A stretch of DNA of 7,254 bases from an uncultured Acidimicrobium sp. (lineage in GTDB: Bacteria; Actinomycetota; Acidimicrobiia; Acidimicrobiales; Ilumatobacteraceae). Positions 1-6,185 of this stretch are shown here, piece by piece (within the stretch, counting starts at the first letter, position 1; each line of letters starts with the position of its first letter). The notes under the pieces were generated by a model that worked only from the letters and a program-made list of their open reading frames with translations, had not been told where the DNA came from and ran no database searches. The position numbers and the translations under genes were made by a program. The stretch lies in contig CAITUB010000161.1 in assembly GCA_903895515.1 (NCBI GenBank), positions 1-7,254 on the forward strand. The letters are read 5' to 3'.

Positions 1-722
1 GGTACTGGCATGCGAGCACCAATTTCCAACACTTCATGCGTTGCCTTCGTTTGCATGAACAACAACTTGCTGCCACTATTCATACGACCGTTCATAACGC
101 GAATACTTGACACCACTCCGCGATATGTGTCGTACTGTGAGTCAAAAATAAGCGCCTGCAGCGGCGCATTGATGTCGCCCTTTGGTGCAGGAATGCGTTC
201 CACCACTGCATCCAATAATTCAGGAACACCAACACCTGTCTTCGCAGAAATTCGCAAAATATCCTCTGCTGGAATTCCCAAAACTTTTTCAATCTCCATT
301 GCATAACGATCTGGGTCTGCTGCGGGCAGATCGATCTTGTTCAACACCGCAACAATTTCTAAATTGCTTTCGAGTGCCAAATAACAGTTAGCAAGTGTTT
401 GTGCTTCGATGCCTTGCGCTGCATCCACCACCAACACCACTCCCTCGCATGCTGCAAGCGAACGACTGACTTCGTAACCAAAGTCCACGTGACCCGGTGT
501 GTCGATGAGGTGTAGCCAATTGTCTTTCCATGGCACGCGAACGTTTTGCGCCTTGATCGTGATTCCGCGCTCGCGCTCCAGATCCATGCTGTCCAAATAT
601 TGAGCGCGCATGTCGCGCGACTGCACTGCCCCAGTGATCTCCAAAATGCGGTCGGAGAGGGTCGACTTGCCATGGTCGATATGGGCAATGATCGAGAAAT
701 TGCGGATGTTGGCGAGATCCAT
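1..722 (-). CDS. lepA: Elongation factor 4 (LepA), N-terminal part, cut by window edge
   Basis: This is a ribosome-associated translational GTPase that acts on stalled or post-translocation ribosomes in the cytoplasm. The visible 240 residues, of about 600 usual in the family, carry the complete G domain. The P-loop AHIDHGKST is at residues 13-21, the switch I RGIT at 52-55, DTPGH at 74-78, NKID at 128-131 and SAKTG at 159-163. The start of domain II follows (around APLQALIFDSQYDTYRG). The opening MDLANIRNFSIIAHIDHGKS is typical of LepA and distinguishes it from EF-G and EF-Tu. The ATG at 720-722 is the only usual start codon before an in-frame TGA at 774-776. No clear Shine-Dalgarno sequence precedes it. 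The gene is divergent from rpsT, a common neighbour of lepA in actinobacteria. The C-terminal half, including the LepA-specific tail, lies beyond base 1. Confidence 0.97.
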   Translation of the reverse strand, partial: MDLANIRNFSIIAHIDHGKSTLSDRILEITGAVQSRDMRAQYLDSMDLERERGITIKAQNVRVPWKDNWLHLIDTPGHVDFGYEVSRSLAACEGVVLVVDAAQGIEAQTLANCYLALESNLEIVAVLNKIDLPAADPDRYAMEIEKVLGIPAEDILRISAKTGVGVPELLDAVVERIPAPKGDINAPLQALIFDSQYDTYRGVVSSIRVMNGRMNSGSKLLFMQTKATHEVLEIGARMPV

Positions 723-784
723 GTGGGCGATGCTGTTCTGCTGGGCCGCTGGTTTGGGGTGTGAAACGACGCTTCAGCCCTCAA

Positions 785-814
785 ATTCTACAGTTGGGGG
801 CTCGTGGGTGTCGC
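785..814 (-). promoter_or_regulatory. Candidate lepA promoter
   Basis: Read on the minus strand, GCGACA (814-809, four of six matches to TTGACA) is followed after 18 bases by TAGAAT (790-785, five of six matches to TATAAT). This would start transcription near 778 and give a leader of about 56 bases before the lepA ATG at 722. The elements interleave with the proposed rpsT promoter on the other strand. The match is by eye only. Confidence 0.4.
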
Positions 815-823
815 TGTTAGCCT
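794..823 (+). promoter_or_regulatory. Candidate rpsT promoter
   Basis: TTGGGG (794-799) and TAGCCT (818-823, a TANNNT-type -10 box) are 18 bases apart. Transcription would start near 830, giving a leader of about 44 bases before the GTG at 874. The -35 match is only TTG plus weak positions, so this rests mainly on the -10 box and on its place in the only sizeable gap upstream of rpsT. Confidence 0.35.
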
Positions 824-873
824 AAAGAGTCCCGAAATTCACGGAACAACAGAACGAAAGACGGTTACTCGAA

Positions 874-1128
874 GTGGCAAATATCAAGAGCCAAAAGAAG
901 CGAATTCTCACCAACGCCAAGGCAACCTTGCGCAACCGCGCGACCAAGAGCGAAGTTCGCACCCGTATCAAGAATGCTGTTGACACCATCGGAACCGATG
1001 ACAATCCAGAAGCACTTCGCATCGCTGTAAAGCGCCTCGACATGGCTTCGGCAAAGCGTGTGATCCACCCAAACACGGCAGCTCGCAAGAAGAGCCGCCT
1101 GATGAAGAAGATCAACGCCGCGAAGTAA
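874..1128 (+). CDS. rpsT: 30S ribosomal protein S20
   Basis: This is a primary 16S rRNA-binding protein of the small subunit body. The 84-residue product has the usual S20 length and composition: it is rich in Lys and Arg, starts MANIKSQKKR, has the ATLRNRATKSEVRTRIKNAV helix and ends in a basic RKKSRLMKKINAAK tail. The start is the GTG at 874-876, fixed by the conserved MANIKSQ N-terminus. No good Shine-Dalgarno sequence lies at normal distance; the nearest purine-rich stretch, GAAAG, is about 14 bases upstream. In E. coli rpsT also uses a non-AUG start (UUG) and is translationally autoregulated, so the GTG may matter for expression, though that is inference. The last 17 bases overlap the 3' end of convergent holA, so there is no intergenic terminator between them. 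Confidence 0.97.
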   Translation: MANIKSQKKRILTNAKATLRNRATKSEVRTRIKNAVDTIGTDDNPEALRIAVKRLDMASAKRVIHPNTAARKKSRLMKKINAAK

Positions 1129-2119
1129 CTCGCTGTGCTCCTCCGCCTAAACGGCAGAGTCGAGCAATCAAAATTTCCATCGTCAGTTCTTCTTCTAAGT
1201 CTTTGCCTCCGCGCAAGTCGATATCTGCACGCGCCAGCAATTGCACGGCTGAGGAAATATTGCGCGAGCCCATGCGCTGATACGTACTCAGATACTTCTT
1301 TGCTTGGAAGTCGCTTTTTGAACCGATGAGGCTCATGGCATCTTGAGTGGACCGCACGTCTGGTCCGTCAAGCTTCATGAGCTTTGTGTAATGACCATGC
1401 AATAGTGACATCACTTGCAGCGGGTGATACTCGCCGCTGCGCAACATGCGGCGCAACATGACAAGCGCAGTGATGGAATCGGACTTGTCAATTGCATCGG
1501 TTAAGTCCCACGGCAACACGCTGCCCTGATCACCAAGGAACGGTTCGACATCTGAACTACTGAGCTTCTTTGCTGTGCCGTACGTGGAAGACAACACATC
1601 GATGAGCGACGGCAATCGCGCCTGGTCTTGACCGAGCCATTCGATGATTGACGCCACAGCAGCAGAGTCAAGTTTGAGGCCGGCCTCGGTGAACTGCTCC
1701 ATGAACCATGTGGTGAGGTCGTTCTTGCGACTTGGCGGTGAAGTATTAAACGTTGTGGCACCTGCGGCCTTCAACGCATCTGTTGTGGACTTGGCTAATT
1801 TGCCTTCGGCAGTAATGACCAAATGCGTGACCTCGAGTGGACGCTCAAGATACTTCACCAATGGTTTAAGTTGATCGACCGTGGCTTCTTGCAAACCCCG
1901 AAGCACCACCACTCGTTGATCGCCAAACAGCGATTCGGTTTGTGCGCCCATAACAGCATTTGCAATCGCGGAATCTCGTTCATCTGAAGTAACCGATTCG
2001 AGATCGTGGCTCTCAAACATGGTGTTGCGGTCGCCGTCTCCAATGAGATCGGACGTGAGGTCGGTGAGTTTCGCGGAAACCAAACGCGAATCGCTACCAG
2101 TAATGAGATACACCGTCAC
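1112..2119 (-). CDS. holA: DNA polymerase III subunit delta
   Basis: This is the clamp-loader delta subunit, which opens the beta sliding clamp during replication. The 335-residue protein starts MTVYLITGSDSRLVSAKL, which matches the delta N-terminus in position and pattern. A region rich in hydrophobic strands follows (QRVVVLRGL near 68-76, VTHLVITAEGKLAK near 96-109). A LPSLIDVLSS segment and a helical C-terminal collar domain ending ISSAVQLLARADIDLRGGKD then LTMEILIARLCRL complete it. The length suits the family. The frame is open upstream to 2281, but that stretch lies over comEC and does not look like delta. The GTG at 2117-2119 overlaps the comEC TGA as GTGA, and a second GTG at 2111-2113 is possible. 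The C-terminal tail after LIARLC runs into antisense rpsT sequence. It is probably translated by coupling to comEC. Confidence 0.93.
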   Translation of the reverse strand: MTVYLITGSDSRLVSAKLTDLTSDLIGDGDRNTMFESHDLESVTSDERDSAIANAVMGAQTESLFGDQRVVVLRGLQEATVDQLKPLVKYLERPLEVTHLVITAEGKLAKSTTDALKAAGATTFNTSPPSRKNDLTTWFMEQFTEAGLKLDSAAVASIIEWLGQDQARLPSLIDVLSSTYGTAKKLSSSDVEPFLGDQGSVLPWDLTDAIDKSDSITALVMLRRMLRSGEYHPLQVMSLLHGHYTKLMKLDGPDVRSTQDAMSLIGSKSDFQAKKYLSTYQRMGSRNISSAVQLLARADIDLRGGKDLEEELTMEILIARLCRLGGGAQRVTSRR

Positions 2120-3462
2120 GTATGTATTCTCGCAGATCGGTGTAGCGCCACAAGAAAAACGCCCCAAACCACCCACAACAACGCATTCGCCAATCCATGC
2201 GGAGACATGCGCTCGCCCACCACCGCCACCCACCACACCCAACGCGTTGCATATTGAATAGGCAACATCGCCACTGTGCACAGCGGATTTGCGGCGGGGC
2301 CAATGAGCGTGATCAACAATCCACAGATGAATGCAATGGGTAGCCCAACAAGCATGACAAACCCTGCGACCGGTACGGCCAACAAGTTCGTTGCTAGTGA
2401 AATTGCAGGTGCGGATGAAAACACCAGTAGCGAAATGGGCATCACGCCCAATTGTGCACCAAGCGTTGTGGCGAGCGGTTCATGTATCCATTTGGGGCCG
2501 TGCAAGTATTTTTTCAACCTTGGCGTTACAAAGATCAACCCACATGTGGCAAACGACGACATCCACATGCCAATGGACAAGATAAGAAGCGGATCAATGG
2601 CCAAAAGAACCACGATTGAATACGTCAACGCTTGCCGTGCCGAGAGATCTCGACCACGTGCAAATGCCACAGCCGACATTGTTGCCATCATTGCCGCACG
2701 AAGCACAGAAGGCTCGGCTCGCGTCATGACCACAAACCAGCCAAGCAGAAACAGTGTTAGCCCAAGTCGCCACCACGTACGCGCGCGATTGATGTACACA
2801 CCGAACACCGTCAACACGAATGCAACGTTTTGTCCTGAAACTGCGGTGAGGTGTGAGAGTCCAGATTTACGAAATGACGCAATCATGTCGCGCGGTTGTG
2901 CGCGGTCATCACCTATTACTAGGCCCATAAACAGTGCAGCATCTTCGCGTGGCATGAGCTGCGCTGCACGGAGCATGGTGGCGCGCGTCTTGTTTGCACT
3001 ACGGAAAAGTGGAGATGTGGGAAATATTCTTTCATCTACAAATTCAACGGTGAATGTTCCGATGATGTGTCGCGACGCGTAGCGCATCGATGAAGCACTC
3101 GGCAATGGTGCACGATTCCCTTCAATACGCACAATATTTCCTGCTTCACCAGCTTGCAGTCGCCTTCCAGCCACCGAATGAGCCAACGCAAGGTAACGCT
3201 TCCCTTCAATTTCGAGCACCACTTGCGTGCCGCCAAATTTCGCAACTGGATCTTCAACCATTCGGGCATAACCACGAAAAGGGGCGTTACTCGCAGAATG
3301 AAGTTGTGACCACTGGAAAACTCCGTGCAGAAGTAGCGCCACAGCGCACAAACTCAGCATGGCTATTCGACGATGCAATAGCCCAGAAAAGCCTGCTAAT
3401 GCTCGTACGATTACAGGGTGATGCACGACGGGATTGTTTTCCACCGCACACAGGTTCGCCAA
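2116..3462 (-). CDS. comEC: ComEC/Rec2-family DNA-uptake channel, short form without metallo-beta-lactamase domain
   Basis: ComEC forms the inner-membrane channel that brings single-stranded DNA into the cytoplasm in natural transformation. The 448-residue product has one clear N-terminal membrane segment (about 33-49). An OB-like DUF4131 region follows (about 61-121, PFRGYARMVEDP to VRIEGNRAPLP). The competence domain has the signature GLVIGDDRAQPRDMIASFRK and SGLSHLTAVSGQNVAF at 180-215. Further conserved blocks are EPSVLRAAMMA (250-260), LSIGMWMSSFA (295-305) and ATNLLAVPVAGF (357-368), within multiple hydrophobic helices. The protein stops after the last helices, so the C-terminal metallo-beta-lactamase domain of Bacillus ComEC is missing. 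The TTG at 3460-3462 has AGG eight bases upstream. GTG at 3444 or 3426 are alternatives that shorten the overlap with the opposing gene. It overlaps holA by four bases. Confidence 0.93.
   Translation of the reverse strand: MANLCAVENNPVVHHPVIVRALAGFSGLLHRRIAMLSLCAVALLLHGVFQWSQLHSASNAPFRGYARMVEDPVAKFGGTQVVLEIEGKRYLALAHSVAGRRLQAGEAGNIVRIEGNRAPLPSASSMRYASRHIIGTFTVEFVDERIFPTSPLFRSANKTRATMLRAAQLMPREDAALFMGLVIGDDRAQPRDMIASFRKSGLSHLTAVSGQNVAFVLTVFGVYINRARTWWRLGLTLFLLGWFVVMTRAEPSVLRAAMMATMSAVAFARGRDLSARQALTYSIVVLLAIDPLLILSIGMWMSSFATCGLIFVTPRLKKYLHGPKWIHEPLATTLGAQLGVMPISLLVFSSAPAISLATNLLAVPVAGFVMLVGLPIAFICGLLITLIGPAANPLCTVAMLPIQYATRWVWWVAVVGERMSPHGLANALLWVVWGVFLVALHRSARIHT
3406..3411 (+). promoter_or_regulatory. 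Possible -10 box for a leaderless transcript of the small membrane gene
   Basis: TACGAT fits the TANNNT pattern and ends 6 bases before the GTG at 3418 (9 before the ATG at 3421), the spacing expected if transcription starts at or next to the start codon. No ribosome-binding site at normal distance precedes the gene, which favours leaderless translation. No convincing -35 was seen, and such hexamers occur often by chance. Confidence 0.25.
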
Positions 3463-3822
3463 CGTGGTGGCCTGATTGCAGTAGGTGCTTCGCTTGCCGT
3501 TTCTCTATTTGGATTACTTCTCGTAGCGCTGCCAGGTTCGTTGCTTGGCGTACTTGGCTTCATGTTTCTGCTGGTTGCCTTGCCCGTATTACCGATGCTT
3601 GGAGTGCCCGCCGTGTCTTCGAACTCTGCATACGTACTTGCGTTTTTCCTGAGCATGGTGCTGTGGTTTGCAGTTGGACATATTTCGGCATTGCGCGCAA
3701 CGCGGAAGGCCGTAACTGGCTGGCCAGAATGGCTGCAAGAAGTTCGACCATTTGCGATTGGTATTTGGGTTGGCGCATTGCTTTCGCTGGTCATCAGCAC
3801 CGTTGTGCTCGGCGCGTTGTAA
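3418..3822 (+). CDS. Small four-helix membrane protein of unknown function
   Basis: I do not recognise a family. The 134-residue product is strongly hydrophobic, with four likely membrane helices at about 18-38, 42-64, 69-92 and 109-133. A short charged N-terminus (MMHDGIVFHRTQVRQRG) precedes them, and a basic loop (RATRKAVTGWPEWLQEVR, about 93-110) joins helices three and four. The start may be GTG 3418 or ATG 3421. The gene lies antiparallel between comEA and comEC: it overlaps the comEC 5' end by up to 45 bases and ends 8 bases from the comEA stop. The regular helix pattern and the neat fit between the flanking genes support a real gene over a shadow. The comEC coding signal weakens exactly where the overlap lies. 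A role in competence would be guesswork from position. Confidence 0.75.
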   Translation: MMHDGIVFHRTQVRQRGGLIAVGASLAVSLFGLLLVALPGSLLGVLGFMFLLVALPVLPMLGVPAVSSNSAYVLAFFLSMVLWFAVGHISALRATRKAVTGWPEWLQEVRPFAIGIWVGALLSLVISTVVLGAL

Positions 3823-3830
3823 TTCAGCAT

Positions 3831-4493
3831 CTACACCCCAACGAGTTTTCTCATTGCTTCAAACTTGGCGGGACCAATCCCTTTCACGTTCAATAAGTCT
3901 TCGACAGATCCAAACGGACCATTTGCAGTTCGATATTCAACTATTGCTTGTGCGGTTGATGGACCCACACCGGGAAGGGAATCAAGTTCGGTTACCGATG
4001 CACGGTTGATGTTGACAACACCACTGACACTCGGCGCATTTAGGCTTGATGCAACGCCGTTGATACCTGGTTGAGGACGCGTAAATGTGGGACGAGTGGC
4101 CACTCCCTTAACGGGGACGTAAATCTGCGAAGAGTCAATAAGCGGTGTTGCCAAATTGATGACTTCGAGATCGGCGCGCGCCGTTGCGCCTCCAGCAGCA
4201 GTTACCGCATCAATCATTCGTGCACCATTTGGCAACGTATACACACCTGGGTTCTTCACTTCACCCGCAACATGCACAACGATGGTGAGCGAAGTTGCAA
4301 GAGCGACATCCGGCGAAGGGTTTTGGTCGGAAGCAACTGACGTGCTGGTATATGAAATGGTGGACTCCACAGGAACAGGTGGAACGCGCACGACCCACCA
4401 TGCGCCGCCGGCTATCAGCACAACAGCCACAGCACTAGTGATGACGCGGCGAAGCCCGAACCACTGAATTCCTTCGATAAGCCGCCGATACAC
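3831..4493 (-). CDS. comEA: ComEA-type DNA-binding competence protein (SLBB plus helix-hairpin-helix)
   Basis: ComEA is the membrane-anchored surface receptor that binds double-stranded DNA and passes it to ComEC. The 220-residue product has an N-terminal membrane anchor (about 17-35, VITSAVAVVLIAGGAWWVV). A low-complexity stalk follows, then an SLBB domain (about 69-128, VVHVAGEVKNPGVYTLPNGA). After a Pro/Ser-rich linker comes a C-terminal tandem helix-hairpin-helix domain (about 158-220) with VVNINRASVTELDSLPGVGP and DLLNVKGIGPAKFEAM. This domain order is typical of Gram-positive ComEA. The start is GTG at 4491-4493, chosen because the basic MYRRLIEG segment precedes the anchor. No clear ribosome-binding site is present. 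The thioredoxin-like gene ends 17 bases upstream, so the two are probably co-transcribed. comEC is not directly downstream, because the opposing membrane gene intervenes. Confidence 0.95.
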   Translation of the reverse strand: MYRRLIEGIQWFGLRRVITSAVAVVLIAGGAWWVVRVPPVPVESTISYTSTSVASDQNPSPDVALATSLTIVVHVAGEVKNPGVYTLPNGARMIDAVTAAGGATARADLEVINLATPLIDSSQIYVPVKGVATRPTFTRPQPGINGVASSLNAPSVSGVVNINRASVTELDSLPGVGPSTAQAIVEYRTANGPFGSVEDLLNVKGIGPAKFEAMRKLVGV

Positions 4494-4511
4494 GGCTACA
4501 TGTGTGCGCTA

Positions 4512-5060
4512 CTAAAAGAGTTGTGCAGTCAGTTTTCTTCGATGCCCAACCGTGCGCGGATCATCTGCACCCATCATTTCAAGAATTTCGAGATACCGAG
4601 TCTTCGCTTGCTCGTCGGTCTTTACTTGCGGAAGCAGGACTGCCAACTCGGAGTCGAATTCGTCGTTGACAACGAATGGTTCAGGTTCGACGACTACTTC
4701 TTCTACTACTGCTGGCTGCAATGCCGCCTCGCCGCCAGGAAGCAGCGATTCAATGAGTTCTTTTATGACATGTTCGGGTTTCATACCAACAAATCCGTCC
4801 AGAACTGAACCATTTTGCATGATGAATACCGCAGGAATGCTTTGCACTTGAAAAGCCATCGAAATAGATGGATTTTCATCGACGTTGACTTTCGCCAACA
4901 CCACTTGGCCGTTCGTGGCATCGCAGTGCTTTTCTAAAATTGGCCCAAGCGTCTTGCACGGCTCGCACCATGGCGCCCATAAATCGACGATGACGGTAAC
5001 CGAATTTGAACGATCCAGTACTTCCACCTGAAATGTTGCATCGGTGACGTCAATGGTCAT
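4512..5060 (-). CDS. Thioredoxin-domain protein, short CnoX/YbbN-like form
   Basis: Residues 1-108 form a thioredoxin fold with the active site WCEPC at 31-35 (VDLWAPWCEPCKTLGPIL), the VDENPSIS stretch at 60-67 and the cis-proline SIPAVF at 75-79. A linker rich in Glu and Val follows (about 117-136). The tail (about 148-182, TDEQAKTRYLEILEMMGADD then RRKLTAQLF) resembles the last helices of the CnoX/YbbN co-chaperone family. At 182 residues it is about 100 shorter than E. coli YbbN, and the middle TPR helices seem to be missing. Both active-site cysteines are present, unlike E. coli YbbN, so redox activity is plausible. It may be a cytoplasmic oxidoreductase or holdase, since no signal peptide is seen. 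The ATG at 5058-5060 is the natural start. It is divergent from the phosphotransferase gene and upstream of comEA. Confidence 0.9.
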   Translation of the reverse strand: MTIDVTDATFQVEVLDRSNSVTVIVDLWAPWCEPCKTLGPILEKHCDATNGQVVLAKVNVDENPSISMAFQVQSIPAVFIMQNGSVLDGFVGMKPEHVIKELIESLLPGGEAALQPAVVEEVVVEPEPFVVNDEFDSELAVLLPQVKTDEQAKTRYLEILEMMGADDPRTVGHRRKLTAQLF

Positions 5061-5067
5061 GCACGGA

Positions 5068-5073
5068 ACGCTA
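5068..5073 (-). promoter_or_regulatory. Possible -10 box for a leaderless thioredoxin-comEA transcript
   Basis: On the minus strand TAGCGT (TANNNT) is preceded directly by TG and ends 7 bases before the ATG at 5060, the distance expected for a transcript starting at the start codon. No Shine-Dalgarno sequence is visible upstream of this gene. It lies in the 52-base divergent gap (5061-5112). No good -35 was found. Confidence 0.28.
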
Positions 5074-5112
5074 CAGCCAATGCCCAGTTTGGCTTCGTAA
5101 AAGTTGTGAGAA

Positions 5113-6177
5113 ATGACTAGTTTGACGGTGATGGATTCGCCTCATTCAGTACCCGCCGGAATACACGAGGACCGAGTTTCGGCCTGGTTGACTGTAAATA
5201 TTGCTGGAGCAACTGCGCCATTTGCTTTTGAATTAATCGCAGGTGGTCACTCGAACCTCACGTTCAAAGTGACTGACGCAGTGGGCAACCGCTACGTGTT
5301 GAGACGTCCACCATTAAGTCATGCACTTGCCAGTGCGCATGACATGGGTCGCGAGCACCGAATTATTTCTGCCTTGCATGATTCGCAAGTACCTGTTGCA
5401 CCAGCGCTTGGATTGTGCGTAGATATCGAGGTGAACGATGCACCGTTCTATGTGATGTTGTTTGTGGATGGATTGATCATTCGCGATAACGAAACTGCGA
5501 GACGCGACCTGACCGAAGCATCTCGACTGCATGCAAGCAACTCCCTCATTGACACGATGGCAAAAATCCACCAAGTAGTACCCGCCGAAGTTGGGCTTGG
5601 CGAACTTGGACGTCATGAGGGATACATCGAAAGGCAGTTGAAGCGCTGGTACGGGCAGTGGAACGCGTCAAAGACACGCGAATTACCCGCAATCGATCGC
5701 GTGCATGATGAATTACTCAAGCGCATTCCCGAGCAAGGGCCAGCAACCATCGTGCATGGCGATTACCGCTTGGACAACTGCATGATTGATGCACAGGGAA
5801 ACATCGCCGCTGTTTTGGACTGGGAATTGTGCACTCTTGGCGACCCAATGGCCGACCTTGGATTACTGATGGTGTATTGGACGGGCCCAGATGACGACTC
5901 TGGCGCAAATAATTTTGCCACGACTACTGCACCTGGTTTCTTGAATCGTCAGCAACTTGCAGAACGTTACGCACAGGTATCCGGCCGTGACATTTCGCAC
6001 CTCGACTTTTATATTTCATTTGCGTTCTGGAAGCTCGCATGCATTATTGAAGGCGTGTATGCCCGATATATTTCTGGAGCCATGGGAGAACACGACCCAC
6101 AAGCATTTGACGCGTTTAAGACACAGGTAGAAACTGCCGCAGAAAAAGCCGAGCAGTTGCTTTCGCGCCTACACTGA
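5113..6177 (+). CDS. Phosphotransferase (APH / ACAD10-11 kinase-domain family)
   Basis: The 354-residue protein has the aminoglycoside-phosphotransferase fold. A glycine-rich nucleotide loop (AGGHSNLTFKV, 43-53) is followed by the RYVLRRPPL strand (60-68) and the helix residue Glu81 in GREHRIISAL. The catalytic loop HGDYRLDN is at 215-222, and the metal-binding DWE (AVLDWELCTLGDPMADLGLL) starts at 236. The DYRLDN and DWELCTLGDP wording is that of the stand-alone kinases related to the N-terminal domain of ACAD10/ACAD11, where it phosphorylates hydroxyacyl-CoA. It differs from true antibiotic-resistance enzymes. The substrate here is unknown, and a hydroxy-acyl compound is an inference. ATG 5113 is the longest start and ATG 5131 is possible; neither has a strong ribosome-binding site. 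The PAC2 gene follows after 8 bases on the same strand, which suggests an operon. Confidence 0.93.
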   Translation: MTSLTVMDSPHSVPAGIHEDRVSAWLTVNIAGATAPFAFELIAGGHSNLTFKVTDAVGNRYVLRRPPLSHALASAHDMGREHRIISALHDSQVPVAPALGLCVDIEVNDAPFYVMLFVDGLIIRDNETARRDLTEASRLHASNSLIDTMAKIHQVVPAEVGLGELGRHEGYIERQLKRWYGQWNASKTRELPAIDRVHDELLKRIPEQGPATIVHGDYRLDNCMIDAQGNIAAVLDWELCTLGDPMADLGLLMVYWTGPDDDSGANNFATTTAPGFLNRQQLAERYAQVSGRDISHLDFYISFAFWKLACIIEGVYARYISGAMGEHDPQAFDAFKTQVETAAEKAEQLLSRLH

Positions 6178-6185
6178 CGCGTGGA

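Noticed and set aside
359..784. Minus-strand open frame of 141 residues in the lepA region
   Set aside because: It is the +1 shadow of lepA. The true frame carries all five G-domain motifs without interruption.
2119..2281. Upstream extension of holA to 2281 (54 more residues)
   Set aside because: It lies wholly over the comEC C-terminus, is rich in Gly and Val, and does not resemble delta subunits. The GTGA overlap at 2116-2119 gives a natural start.
2276..3082. Long plus-strand open frame of 268 residues inside comEC
   Set aside because: It is antisense to strongly conserved ComEC motifs, has no domain pattern, and looks like a by-product of codon bias on the other strand.
3411..3830. Minus-strand open frame of 139 residues opposite the small membrane gene
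   Set aside because: Its composition is polar and low-complexity with no recognisable motif. The plus frame has a regular four-helix membrane pattern, so the plus gene is preferred.
3823..3830. Terminator between the convergent small membrane gene and comEA
   Set aside because: Only 8 bases separate the stops and no inverted repeat with a T run was seen there.
3090..3896. Plus-strand open frame of 268 residues across comEC, the small membrane gene and the comEA end
   Set aside because: It overlaps three better supported genes and shows no family features. Its Trp/Cys/Arg-rich composition is typical of a shadow frame.
5113..6177. Phosphotransferase as an aminoglycoside resistance gene
   Set aside because: The fold is shared, but the HGDYRLDN and DWELCTLGDP wording is that of ACAD10/11-type kinases. 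No mobile element or resistance context is present.
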